DNA of 39,422 bases. Source: JAGQUL01 sp038212015 (GTDB lineage: Bacteria > Actinomycetota > Thermoleophilia > Gaiellales > SKUG01). The stretch is from positions 1-39,422 of the forward strand of contig JBBQUY010000025.1 in the NCBI GenBank assembly GCA_038212015.1, given 5' to 3'. The notes under the pieces are model-generated. The model did no database searches, was not told the origin of the DNA, and worked only from the letters and a program-made list of their open reading frames with translations. Positions within the stretch are counted from its first letter, which is position 1. Every line of letters starts with the position of its first letter. Shown here piece after piece: positions 13,873 to 20,831 of the stretch. The translations under genes and the position numbers were made by a program.

Positions 13873-15393
13873 ATGCATCGAATCCGTGTCGTCTCGTTCG
13901 TCGCCGTCCTGCTGCTCGTCGCGCCCTGGTCGGCGCACGCAGCGAGTCGATCGACTCCTCGTCTCGAGCTGCCTGGAACGTGGTACTCGATCGTCGAGCC
14001 GTATCGCTACGACGAGTCGCGGCGGTTCGAGCGCGGGTGGAATCGGGGCGCCGACGTCACGGTGGCGGGCGGGCGGGTGCGTGCGCCCGTGACGGGTCGC
14101 GTGCGCTTCGCGGGTGACGTGGCCGGTCGATCGGTCGTGACCATCGAGACGCGCGTGAACGGACTGCCCGTCGTCGTGACGCTGACCGGGCTCGACCGAC
14201 GAGGTGTGACTGACGGCGAGCGCGTTCGTCGCGGCGCGATCATCGGGTGGGGCGGTGGCGTGCACGTCGGCATGTACGACCAGTCGCGTCGCTCGCGGTA
14301 CCTGCCGGTGGTGGGCACGCGTGGCGACGGCGCTGCAGCTGCGCATGATGACGGTGCGACGGACCGGTCGCCGCTCGCCGATGCCGTCGCGTCGCGACTG
14401 CTCGCTGCGATCCGCGGCGATGGGCTCGGCGGAGTTGGATCGGGGGGGACGGGCGGCGACCCGCTGGGTGCGATCCGCGCGGCGGCGGTGCCCGCTGCCG
14501 GCGTCCTGAATGCAGCGTTCCTGACGGAAGTGTTGCCTGACACGCCTATCGTCAGGAACACGGGTGGTCGGGTGCCCATCGACGCGTCGCTCCTGACGGA
14601 AGTGTTGCGAGACACGACTTTCGTCAGGAGCGTCCCGCCGGACGGTCGAGCCGGCGCTTCGGATTCGAACGGGTCCCCGGTCGCGTCGATCACCGGAGTG
14701 CGCGGCGCCGCGGGTCGGAGCCGACCCGCGGGGATCGGTGGCGTGCCGGTCGATCACGCCAACACCGGTTCGCGGCCTGGCGGACCTGGCAGAACGACCA
14801 CGCTGAGTCGACCGCGACCTCGCGACGCTGCAGTCGTGATCGATGACGCGGTGGCCGGGGTGGACGAGGTCGACGTCGACGTCACCGGCGGCGCCGGAGT
14901 GGGCGTCTCCCGACCCCGCTCAGTCGGGGACGTGGCGGGCGGGGACGTGGCGGGCGGGGACGCGGTGGTCGAGGATGCGACGGTCGAGGATGTGGCGGTC
15001 GACGAGACAACGATCGATGGCGCGAGAATCCGGGAGCCCCGATCGATCATTGCCACGTTGCTGGCGCTGATCGCGCTCGTACCGTTCGCGATCCGACGCT
15101 GGCTACGGCGCTGGCCGACGCAATCTGACGTACGTATCGCGCGGCCCCTTCCGCCGATCCTGCCGACGATGCATTCGCGCCCCGCAACACCCGTGCGCAC
15201 CGACGGGCACTCGATCATCGGTGGCGCCCCGCTAGCATGGGCAGACCACGAAGCGGGAACGAGCACCCATGAGCCAGAGCTACTACGTCACCACGCCGAT
15301 CTACTACCCGAACGCGCAGCCCCACTTGGGTCACGCGTACACGACGATCGTCGCGGACGTGATCACCCGCTTCCAGCGACTCATGGGCCGTGA
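13873..15393 (+). CDS. Secreted or anchored degenerate M23/LytM-domain protein
   Basis: 506 residues from ATG 13873. Residues 1-24 form a signal peptide ending Ala-His-Ala. Residues 50-140 follow the M23 (LytM) beta fold: APVTGRVRFAGDVAGRSVV, then GERVRRGAIIGWGGGVHVGM. The zinc ligands are mostly lost, however: the usual HxxxD reads Asn57-Arg-Gly-Ala-Asp61 and only one His (131) remains of the final HxH, so I infer a non-catalytic domain. Residues 150-390 are low-complexity Gly/Val/Asp/Arg rich and include two copies of a FLTEVLPDT-like peptide encoded by palindromic repeats. A membrane helix at about 391-407 gives a C-terminal anchor. The frame reads 125 bases into metG; the last 41 residues are probably either accidental or the result of a lost stop or frameshift. 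Confidence 0.7.
   Translation: MHRIRVVSFVAVLLLVAPWSAHAASRSTPRLELPGTWYSIVEPYRYDESRRFERGWNRGADVTVAGGRVRAPVTGRVRFAGDVAGRSVVTIETRVNGLPVVVTLTGLDRRGVTDGERVRRGAIIGWGGGVHVGMYDQSRRSRYLPVVGTRGDGAAAAHDDGATDRSPLADAVASRLLAAIRGDGLGGVGSGGTGGDPLGAIRAAAVPAAGVLNAAFLTEVLPDTPIVRNTGGRVPIDASLLTEVLRDTTFVRSVPPDGRAGASDSNGSPVASITGVRGAAGRSRPAGIGGVPVDHANTGSRPGGPGRTTTLSRPRPRDAAVVIDDAVAGVDEVDVDVTGGAGVGVSRPRSVGDVAGGDVAGGDAVVEDATVEDVAVDETTIDGARIREPRSIIATLLALIALVPFAIRRWLRRWPTQSDVRIARPLPPILPTMHSRPATPVRTDGHSIIGGAPLAWADHEAGTSTHEPELLRHHADLLPERAAPLGSRVHDDRRGRDHPLPATHGP
14517..14559. repeat. In-frame palindromic repeat, copy 1
   Basis: Ten-base perfect arms (GTTCCTGACG / CGTCAGGAAC) enclose 23 bases with an inner GTGT/ACAC pair. 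It is almost the same as 14588-14632, exactly 72 bases (24 codons) downstream. It encodes FLTEVLPDTPIVRN in the M23-like protein. Confidence 0.85.
14588..14632. repeat. In-frame palindromic repeat, copy 2
   Basis: Eleven-base perfect arms (CGCTCCTGACG / CGTCAGGAGCG). Changes relative to copy 1 in the outer arm are compensated on the other side (T-A to C-G), so base pairing is kept. It encodes LLTEVLRDTTFVRS. Confidence 0.85.
15233..15238 (+). promoter_or_regulatory. Candidate metG -10 element (TAGCAT)
   Basis: TAGCAT lies 30 bases before the metG ATG, inside the 3' part of the M23-like frame. A -35 is not obvious. If real, metG has its own promoter. Confidence 0.35.
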
Positions 15394-16801
15394 CGCGTTC
15401 TTCCTGACCGGCACCGACGAGCATGGCACCAAGATCGCCGAGGCCGCCGCCGATGCAGGTGAGGATCCGCAGGCGTTCACCGATCGCATCAGCCAGCGTT
15501 TCCGTGACCTGCTGCCGCTGCTCGACGTCGAAAACGACTTCTTCATCCGCACGACCGATCCGCAGCACAAGGCGTTCGTGCAGCAGGTCGCGACGCGCAT
15601 GCACGACAAGGGCGACATCTACGAGGCCGCCTACTCGGGGTGGTACTGCACCGGCTGCGAGCGCTACTACGCGGAGTCCGAGCTGGAGGAGGGCAACGGG
15701 TGCCCGATCCACAAGCGCCCGGTCCAGCATCTTGAGGAGACCAACTGGTTCTTCCGGCTGACTGCGTACAAGGAGCAGCTGCTCGAACACTTCACGGCCA
15801 ATCCGACCTGGATCCAGCCGAAGACGCGCTACAACGAGGCGCTCTCGCTCATCGAGCAGCTCGAGGACCTGTCGATCAGCCGCTCGTCGATCTCATGGGG
15901 CATCGACGTGCCGTGGGACGACACGCAGGTGTTCTACGTCTGGATCGACGCGCTCTTCAACTACGCCAGTGCGCTCACGTACGCGCGTGACGGCGAGGAC
16001 CTCACCGAGCGGCACTGGCCGCCGTCGCTGCAGCTGCTGGCCAAGGACATCCTCAAATTCCATACGGTGTTCTGGCCGGCCTTTCTGCTGTCGGCCGAGA
16101 TGGAGCTGCCGAAGCAGCTGTTCATCCATGGCTACCTGACAGCCACCGCGGGTGGCGACAAGATGGGCAAGTCGATGGGCAACGCGCTTGACCCGTTCCC
16201 GATCATCGAACGCCACGGCCCCGACCCCATTCGCTTCTACCTGCTGCGGGAAGTGCAGCTCGGACAGGACGGCGTCGTGTCTCAGGAGGGCTTCGAGCGT
16301 CGCTACGACACCGAGCTGGCCAACGACCTCGGCAACCTCGTCAGCCGCACCGCCGCGATGCTCGTCAAGTACCGGGGCGAAGATGGCGTGGCGCAGGTGC
16401 CGTCGGTTCCGTCGAACGCCGGCTGGGCGGTGCAGGCGAACGTCATGGTCGAGAAGTGGCGCGCGCAGATGGAGGCGCTCGACGTGTCAGGCGCGCTGGA
16501 GACCGTCTGGTCCTTCGTGCGCGACCTCAATCGCTTGGTCGAGGAGCGTGCCCCCTGGAAGCTCGCCAAGGACGAGGAGCAGGCCGGTCTGCTCGACGTC
16601 ACGCTCGGCGAACTTGCAGAAGGGCTGTGCGCGGTCGCGTATGCGCTGTCGCCGGTGATGCCGACCACGTCCGCGAAGGTCGCGGGAGCGTTCGGCGTGA
16701 CGGCCGACGAGCTCGCCTCCTGGTCGTGGGGCCTCGCGAGCGGTCGCGACGTGCGCAAGCCCGAGCCGCTGTTCCCGCGCCTCGAGGTTGCCGCGGGCTG
16801 A
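15269..16801 (+). CDS. metG: Methionyl-tRNA synthetase
   Basis: 510 residues from ATG 15269 (MSQSYYVTTPIYYPNA, a standard MetG opening). It charges tRNA-Met for initiation and elongation. The class I signatures are present: PHLGH (residues 18-22) for HIGH, and GDKMGKSMG (KMGKS at 298-302) for KMSKS. The connective domain has one zinc knuckle with Cys127, Cys130, Cys145 and His148. The anticodon-binding helical domain follows, and there is no C-terminal tRNA-binding (EMAP-like) domain, so the protein is the short form of about 510 residues. It is followed by 381 bases that hold a structured RNA before tatD. Confidence 0.97.
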   Translation: MSQSYYVTTPIYYPNAQPHLGHAYTTIVADVITRFQRLMGRDAFFLTGTDEHGTKIAEAAADAGEDPQAFTDRISQRFRDLLPLLDVENDFFIRTTDPQHKAFVQQVATRMHDKGDIYEAAYSGWYCTGCERYYAESELEEGNGCPIHKRPVQHLEETNWFFRLTAYKEQLLEHFTANPTWIQPKTRYNEALSLIEQLEDLSISRSSISWGIDVPWDDTQVFYVWIDALFNYASALTYARDGEDLTERHWPPSLQLLAKDILKFHTVFWPAFLLSAEMELPKQLFIHGYLTATAGGDKMGKSMGNALDPFPIIERHGPDPIRFYLLREVQLGQDGVVSQEGFERRYDTELANDLGNLVSRTAAMLVKYRGEDGVAQVPSVPSNAGWAVQANVMVEKWRAQMEALDVSGALETVWSFVRDLNRLVEERAPWKLAKDEEQAGLLDVTLGELAEGLCAVAYALSPVMPTTSAKVAGAFGVTADELASWSWGLASGRDVRKPEPLFPRLEVAAG

Positions 16802-16888
16802 CGCCGTGACGACGTCGTGCGTTCGTCGGCACGGATTCGTGACGAACGTGACACATCCGTGACATTCGAGTCGTGATGCTTTCTGAAC

Positions 16889-16977
16889 GGAAGGTGACGT
16901 GGCCCGGTGGCCACACACGATTGCCAATCGATGTGTCCGGTTCGTTCCCGGATCCGGTTCGACTCCGGCGCCTTCCG
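16889..16977 (+). ncRNA. tRNA-like cloverleaf of 8/4 type, Sec/Ser-like, apparent anticodon GCC
   Basis: Acceptor: 16889-16896 pairs with 16969-16976 over 8 bp (one G-U). D-arm: GTGGCC/GGCCAC, 6 bp, with loop CGGT (16899-16914), as in bacterial tRNA-Sec. Anticodon arm: 16915-16920 with 16928-16934, six pairs and a bulged A16931, seven-base loop TTGCCAA with U33 and GCC at the anticodon positions. Variable arm: 5 bp, 16936-16940 with 16948-16952. T-arm: 4 bp CCGG/CCGG with a canonical TTCGACT loop (16958-16964). Discriminator G at 16977; no encoded CCA. The 12-bp acceptor/T branch is 8/4 rather than 7/5 or the 8/5 of bacterial tRNA-Sec. A Ser-type tRNA reading Gly codons would be toxic, so a decoding role is doubtful. 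Confidence 0.6.
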
Positions 16978-17107
16978 CACAAGCCTCCAGGGGCGGCGGT
17001 GATCGGGCTCGTGACTCGAGCAGCTTGGCAGTGATCGTCGCCGCCCCTCGTGAGGCGCTACGATATGGACATCGATTGGCGATCGTGTAAATCACCAGTT
17101 CTGCAGT

Positions 17108-17150
17108 CGAGCGGCCCAGGGATGACGACCTCGGGCCGCTCGTCTTCCTT
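17108..17150 (+). terminator. Terminator of the metG-tatD intergenic RNA
   Basis: CGAGCGGCCC (17108-17117) pairs exactly with GGGCCGCTCG (17133-17142), and TCTTCCTT follows. It ends 20 bases before the tatD -10 element. Confidence 0.75.
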
Positions 17151-17169
17151 CAGGGTTCGGGGCGGCACG

Positions 17170-17175
17170 TAGAAT
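17170..17175 (+). promoter_or_regulatory. -10 element TAGAAT, leaderless tatD promoter
   Basis: TAGAAT is separated from the tatD GTG at 17183 by seven bases and there is no Shine-Dalgarno, the arrangement of a leaderless actinobacterial mRNA. A -35 is not clear. Confidence 0.6.
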
Positions 17176-17182
17176 CCGTGGC

Positions 17183-17965
17183 GTGATCGACTCCCACACG
17201 CACCTGGACTACGCCGACGACCCCGCCGAGTGGATCACGCGGGCGCTCGCCGTCGGCGTGCACGGCATGGTCTCGGTGGGCTGCGGTGCCGAGTCGATTC
17301 GCACCACGCTCGAGATCGCGAGGGCGAATCCCGATCACGTACGAGTGGCAGCCGGCGTGCACCCACAGATGGCAGCCGGCTTCGACATGTCCACCTTCGA
17401 CGAAGTCGCCGAGCTCGCACGCGACCCGTTCGTGGTGGCGATCGGCGAGACTGGCTTCGACCAGTTCCGCGACCACGGCACGCTCGAGCAGCAGGACCCC
17501 GCCTTCGACGCGCAGTGCGAACTGGCCCGCGAGCTCGGCAAGCCGCTCGTGATCCACTCGCGCGCCGCGGAGGCACACACGATCGCGGCGCTCGACGAGC
17601 ATGCCGCCGACCTCGACGTGATCCTGCACTGCTTCGCGCTCGTCGCGCCCGGCGACCTGGCCGTCGTCCTCGAACACGAGCGCTGGGTGTGCTCGTTCGC
17701 CGGTAATCTCACCTATCCGAGCGCGCAGGAACTGCGCGATGCCGCCGCCGCGATTCCGCTCGATCGACTCATGGTGGAGACCGACGCGCCGTACCTCGCG
17801 CCCAAGCCGATGCGTGGCAAGCCCAACGAGCCGGGCTACGTGCAGCACACGCTGCAGGTGCTCGCCGAGACCAAGGGCGTGACCTTCGACGAGGCGCGTG
17901 CCGCCACGAGCGCCGTCGCCGAGCGCGTGTTCGGCTGGCAGCCCGCGCCCGCGACCGTCGCCTGA
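17183..17965 (+). CDS. tatD: TatD-family metal-dependent 3'-5' nuclease
   Basis: 260 residues from GTG 17183. The metal-binding motifs of the TatD amidohydrolase-like barrel are all visible: HTHLD at residues 4-8, AAGVHPQ, AIGETGFDQFRD (the Glu of the family's E-x-G-L/F-D), VIHSRAA, DVILHCFA and LMVETDAPYLAP. Members are Mg-dependent DNA exonucleases involved in DNA repair and fragment removal. The length is typical. The start is set by a leaderless promoter. It is followed by rsmA after three bases, and tatD-rsmA-ispE should form one operon, an order common in Actinomycetota, where rpfB often lies between the first two; there is no rpfB here. Confidence 0.95.
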   Translation: MIDSHTHLDYADDPAEWITRALAVGVHGMVSVGCGAESIRTTLEIARANPDHVRVAAGVHPQMAAGFDMSTFDEVAELARDPFVVAIGETGFDQFRDHGTLEQQDPAFDAQCELARELGKPLVIHSRAAEAHTIAALDEHAADLDVILHCFALVAPGDLAVVLEHERWVCSFAGNLTYPSAQELRDAAAAIPLDRLMVETDAPYLAPKPMRGKPNEPGYVQHTLQVLAETKGVTFDEARAATSAVAERVFGWQPAPATVA

Positions 17966-17968
17966 CCC

Positions 17969-18808
17969 ATGGCACAGCTCACGCTCGACCAGCTGCGCCG
18001 CTTCGGCCTGACGCCTGACACGAACCTCGGCCAGCACTTCCTGACCGACGACAACGTGCTGCGAGTGATCGAGCGCATGGCGAGCCTCGCCCCCGACGAC
18101 GTCTGCTATGAGCCGGGCGTGGGCGTGGGCGTGCTCACCGACTTCCTCGCCCGGCGCGTGCGACATGTGCACGGCGTCGAGATGGACCACCGCCTCGAAC
18201 CCGCGATCGACGCGATGCGCGCCGACCTGGACAACGTCACGATTCACTGGAGCGACGCGACGAAGCTCGACCCCGCGACGCTCGACCCGCCACCCTCGAA
18301 GATGGTCTCGAACCTGCCGTACCACGTCGCCGCACCGATCGTGGCGGAGGCGCTGCAGCACGCACCGACGCTCCGCAGCTACTGCGTGATGGTGCAGAAG
18401 GAGGTCGGCGAACGCTTCTTCGCGCCCGAAGGTTCGAAGGGCTACAACGCACTCAGCGCGCTGCTGCGCACCACGACCGAGAAGACGTCGTCGCACAAGG
18501 TGTCGCGCCACGTGTTCGCGCCGCCACCGAACGTCGACTCGATGCTTGTGGCATTTGACCGGCGTGCAGACCCGCTGCTGGCCGACGAACTGGTGCCGGC
18601 CTATTCGACGTTCCTCAAGCAGGCGTTCCAGCATCGCCGCAAGACGCTCGCCAACAACCTGCAGACGTCCGGCGTCGCGCCGCGCGAGCTCACCGTCGCG
18701 GCGCTCGAGGCGGTCGACCTGCCGCCAGCCGCGCGACCGGAGCAGGTGTCACCCGAGCGATTCGTGCGCCTGTTCGAGCAGCTCGCTGCGGAGGCGGGAC
18801 CCGCATGA
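17969..18808 (+). CDS. rsmA: 16S rRNA adenine-1518/1519 dimethyltransferase
   Basis: 279 residues from ATG 17969, three bases after the tatD stop. RsmA (KsgA) adds four methyl groups to the two adjacent adenines of the 3'-terminal hairpin of 16S rRNA as a late check on small-subunit assembly. Motifs: NLGQHFLTDDNVL near residue 16, the SAM site EPGVGVGVLT at about 48-57 (usually E-x-G-P-G-x-G-x-L-T), the acidic EMD end of strand 2, and the catalytic NLPYHVA at about 115-121. The C-terminal domain (KQAFQHRRKTLANNL) is intact. The stop overlaps the ispE start as ATGA. Confidence 0.96.
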   Translation: MAQLTLDQLRRFGLTPDTNLGQHFLTDDNVLRVIERMASLAPDDVCYEPGVGVGVLTDFLARRVRHVHGVEMDHRLEPAIDAMRADLDNVTIHWSDATKLDPATLDPPPSKMVSNLPYHVAAPIVAEALQHAPTLRSYCVMVQKEVGERFFAPEGSKGYNALSALLRTTTEKTSSHKVSRHVFAPPPNVDSMLVAFDRRADPLLADELVPAYSTFLKQAFQHRRKTLANNLQTSGVAPRELTVAALEAVDLPPAARPEQVSPERFVRLFEQLAAEAGPA

Positions 18809-19701
18809 TCGGCCCGATCGAGATCGACCACGTCGACCAGGAGGGAACGCTGCGCGCGACGATCGATGCACCCGCGAAGCTCAACCTCATGCTCGCGGTC
18901 GGCGACAGGCGCGAGGACGGCTTTCACGAGGTGGCGAGCATCATGCAGACGCTCGACCTGGCGGACCGCATCGACGTCGACATCGAGCTGTGGGACAGCG
19001 ACGTGGTGGACGTCCTCGTGGAAGCGCCGGGCGTGCCGGGCGGCGACACGCTCGTCACGCGCGCCGTGCAGGAGCTGCTGCGACGAGCCGACGTCGGCGC
19101 GCGCGTGTGGATCACGATCGAGAAGGAGATCCCGATCGGCGCCGGTCTCGGCGGCGGATCGAGCGACGCCGCAGCGGCGCTGCTCGCGGTGTGGTCGCTG
19201 CTCGGCCCCGCGCTGCCCGAGGAGACATTGCTGGACATCGCCGCTGACATCGGCAGCGACGTGCCGTTCTTCCTGCTCGGTCCTGGCTCTGCGGCGTTCG
19301 CGACCGGGCGGGGTGAGGTGCTCGAGCGCATCGAGCCGTCCGCGCCGCGCGCATGGCTGCTCGCGTTCCCGAACGTGCACCAGTCAACGGCCGACGTCTA
19401 CGCACGCCACGACCCGACGAAGGTCGACCCGCTGCCGAAGACCGCGGATGAAGCGCGTTCGTTCGTCAAGGCGAAGGGCCGTCGCAACGATCTTGCCGTC
19501 CCCGCGCGGGCAGCGTGTCCCGAACTCGATCGACTGTGCGCGGCGCTCGCCGATGCCGGTGGAATGCCGCTCGTGTGCGGCAGCGGCGCGACGGTCGCGG
19601 TGCCGATCAGGTCCAAGGAAGAGCGCCTCGCGCTCGAAGGTGTCGCCCGACATGCCGTCCCCGGCTGCTGGCTGCGCGTGGCGTACACCACCGCGCCCTG
19701 A
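18805..19701 (+). CDS. ispE: 4-diphosphocytidyl-2-C-methyl-D-erythritol kinase
   Basis: 298 residues from ATG 18805, coupled to rsmA by a four-base overlap. IspE phosphorylates CDP-methylerythritol in the non-mevalonate route to isoprenoids, including the lipid carrier of cell-wall synthesis. GHMP-kinase motifs: APAKLNLMLAVGDRREDGFHE (about residues 23-43), the ATP loop PIGAGLGGGSSDAAAALL near 110-127 and the third motif PLVCGSGATVAVPI near the C-terminus. DVPFFLLGPGSA is also conserved. About 15 residues precede the usual start of the fold. A bidirectional terminator follows. Confidence 0.95.
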   Translation: MIGPIEIDHVDQEGTLRATIDAPAKLNLMLAVGDRREDGFHEVASIMQTLDLADRIDVDIELWDSDVVDVLVEAPGVPGGDTLVTRAVQELLRRADVGARVWITIEKEIPIGAGLGGGSSDAAAALLAVWSLLGPALPEETLLDIAADIGSDVPFFLLGPGSAAFATGRGEVLERIEPSAPRAWLLAFPNVHQSTADVYARHDPTKVDPLPKTADEARSFVKAKGRRNDLAVPARAACPELDRLCAALADAGGMPLVCGSGATVAVPIRSKEERLALEGVARHAVPGCWLRVAYTTAP

Positions 19702-19736
19702 CCCGGCCCTCCGCGCAGCTCCTGCATGACCACCGT

Positions 19737-19767
19737 GACGTTTGGTGCTCATGCGGTCACAAACGTC
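19737..19767. terminator. Bidirectional hairpin between convergent ispE and membrane-protein gene
   Basis: GACGTTTG (19737-19744) and CAAACGTC (19760-19767) are exact complements; flanking bases extend the match imperfectly. Short T and A runs inside the stems give weak U-tracts in both directions. Confidence 0.6.
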
Positions 19768-19798
19768 GGGTTGGTGTCGGCAGGTCGGGTCGACCGGG

Positions 19799-20596
19799 TC
19801 AGTCGCCGCCTGGCAGCAGACCCTTCACGGTCTCGAGATGCCCGGCAACCGTGTCCTGCGCGGTCTCCCACGGGTCGCGATCGTCCCCCTTGTTGAGGAA
19901 GTCGAAGAAGCCGATCTCGTTGAGGGCGACGGGGAAGCCCATTGCGATGCTCGCGAGGATGACCTTGCCGCTCGAGAGCAGGGGCGATCCCAGGGTCGCG
20001 GCGAGGCGACCGGGTCCGGCCGGTGCCTTGGAAAATGCGGTGGCCATGATGCCGAGGGCGACCAGGTTTCCAGCGGTGCCGAACACGCCGGTGCGACCGT
20101 GCTTGGTTTCCGACAGGCCTCCGATCGTCCGGCCGCCGTCGTTCCAGCCTTCGACGAGGTTCGGGAAGCCGTAGATCATGCCGACGCCAAGCAGCGCGAG
20201 ACCGATCGCGTTCGAGGTCTGGTACGAGCGCTGCCAGCCGCGCATCGTGAGCGTCTTGCCGGCGATCTTGAGGGTGCCGCCGGTGATCGGCACCACGTCG
20301 TTGGTGATGCGGCCACTCACGAGCTCTGCAGCCCACTTGGCGGTCTTGCCGTTCTCGCGCGCGTGCGAGAAGGCCGCGAGCACGCGGGTGCGATCGATGA
20401 GCAGGCCCTTGGCAATGCCGCCGACGAGCGCGGTCGTCGTCAGGAACTTCGTGGTGCCGCTTCGCTCGGGCGGCGCCTCGTGCCTGGATTTCTGCGAATC
20501 GGCCGGCGAATCGGCAGGCGTCGTGGCAGGCATCGGAGCAGGCCCACCGATCGGTGACCCCACTACGACGGGCCGCTGGCCGATCGACGATTGCAC
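19799..20596 (-). CDS. Membrane protein of unknown function
   Basis: 265 residues from GTG 20596, chosen because GGGGG lies just upstream; ATG 20533 would give 244 residues. The longer frame to 20833 runs through the tRNA and is rejected. The first 45 residues are polar and Pro/Ser rich. Four moderately hydrophobic segments follow at about residues 52-70, 125-146, 175-192 and 210-233, with many Gly and Thr, and the C-terminus is acidic and soluble. No family is recognised. Such alternating segments could be membrane helices or amphipathic helices of a secreted protein without signal. The gene is isolated, convergent with ispE and divergent from tRNA-Gln. Confidence 0.75.
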   Translation of the reverse strand: MQSSIGQRPVVVGSPIGGPAPMPATTPADSPADSQKSRHEAPPERSGTTKFLTTTALVGGIAKGLLIDRTRVLAAFSHARENGKTAKWAAELVSGRITNDVVPITGGTLKIAGKTLTMRGWQRSYQTSNAIGLALLGVGMIYGFPNLVEGWNDGGRTIGGLSETKHGRTGVFGTAGNLVALGIMATAFSKAPAGPGRLAATLGSPLLSSGKVILASIAMGFPVALNEIGFFDFLNKGDDRDPWETAQDTVAGHLETVKGLLPGGD

Positions 20597-20706
20597 GCAT
20601 CCCCCAGTCCGTGGCGAACGCCCTCCCCGAGGTTCACCACCCCGTTCGTCGTGCTCCGCGGCCCGTTCGTTGCAGGTCGGAGGTCGTGGCGCACGTGTTC
20701 GTCCAC

Positions 20707-20712
20707 TAGGAT
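20707..20712 (+). promoter_or_regulatory. Candidate -10 element (TAGGAT) for tRNA-Gln
   Basis: TAGGAT ends 12 bases before the mature tRNA 5' end, a plausible distance for a short leader. The -35 region is poor. Confidence 0.45.
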
Positions 20713-20724
20713 CACGAGCAGCCG

Positions 20725-20795
20725 TGGGGCGTGGCCAAGTGGTAAGGCATCGGGTTTTGGTCCCGTGATCGGAGGTTCGAATCCTCCCGCCCCAG
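20725..20795 (+). tRNA. tRNA-Gln (anticodon UUG)
   Basis: Complete cloverleaf: 7-bp acceptor TGGGGCG/CGCCCCA, D-arm GCC/GGC with AGTGGTAA-type loop, anticodon stem CGGG/CCCG with loop TTTTGGT giving UUG, and T-arm GGAGG/CCTCC with loop TTCGAAT. The discriminator is G and no CCA is encoded. The terminal anticodon-stem pair is T-T. glmU starts 36 bases downstream, so the two may share a transcript. Confidence 0.97.
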
Positions 20796-20831
20796 TCCTG
20801 AACGAGCGAACCGCAACCCAGGGATCCATCC

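Larger units (their letters stand above)
16889..17150 (+). ncRNA. Structured non-coding RNA: tRNA-like 5' domain, nested long helices, terminator
   Basis: The metG-tatD gap holds four connected structures. First, a tRNA-like cloverleaf at 16889-16977. Second, a 16-bp helix between 16989-17004 and 17033-17048 with two G-U pairs, capped by a five-pair hairpin (GCTCG/CGAGC, 17007-17021). Third, a segment at 17067-17088 complementary to the entire anticodon arm and flank at 16915-16938: 20 pairs with one G-U, a two-base bulge, then two more. Fourth, a terminator-like hairpin at 17108-17142. The cloverleaf and the long helix cannot form together. tatD appears to have its own promoter after the terminator, so this is a separate transcription unit. 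A weak GATGCT -10 lies at 16875-16880. It matches no RNA family I know as a whole. Confidence 0.65.

Noticed and set aside
13846..16872. Shared 12-mer CGTGACATTCGA before the M23-like gene and before the tRNA-like RNA
   Set aside because: Many 12-mer coincidences are expected in 39 kb, and its position relative to the starts differs.
16889..16977. Ordinary tRNA-Sec gene (selC)
   Set aside because: The loop carries GCC, not TCA, and the acceptor/T branch is 8/4 rather than 8/5. Reported as a tRNA-like element instead.
16889..17150. tmRNA, RNase P RNA, 4.5S RNA or 6S RNA
   Set aside because: The conserved cores I know for the first three (tmRNA tag and tRNA-like ends, GAGGAAAGTCC of RNase P, GGAAGGAAGCAGC of SRP RNA) are absent, and the helix order does not match 6S.
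17150..18634. 494-codon minus-strand frame opposite tatD and rsmA
   Set aside because: Both plus-strand genes are certain. The frame has shadow composition and no ribosome site.
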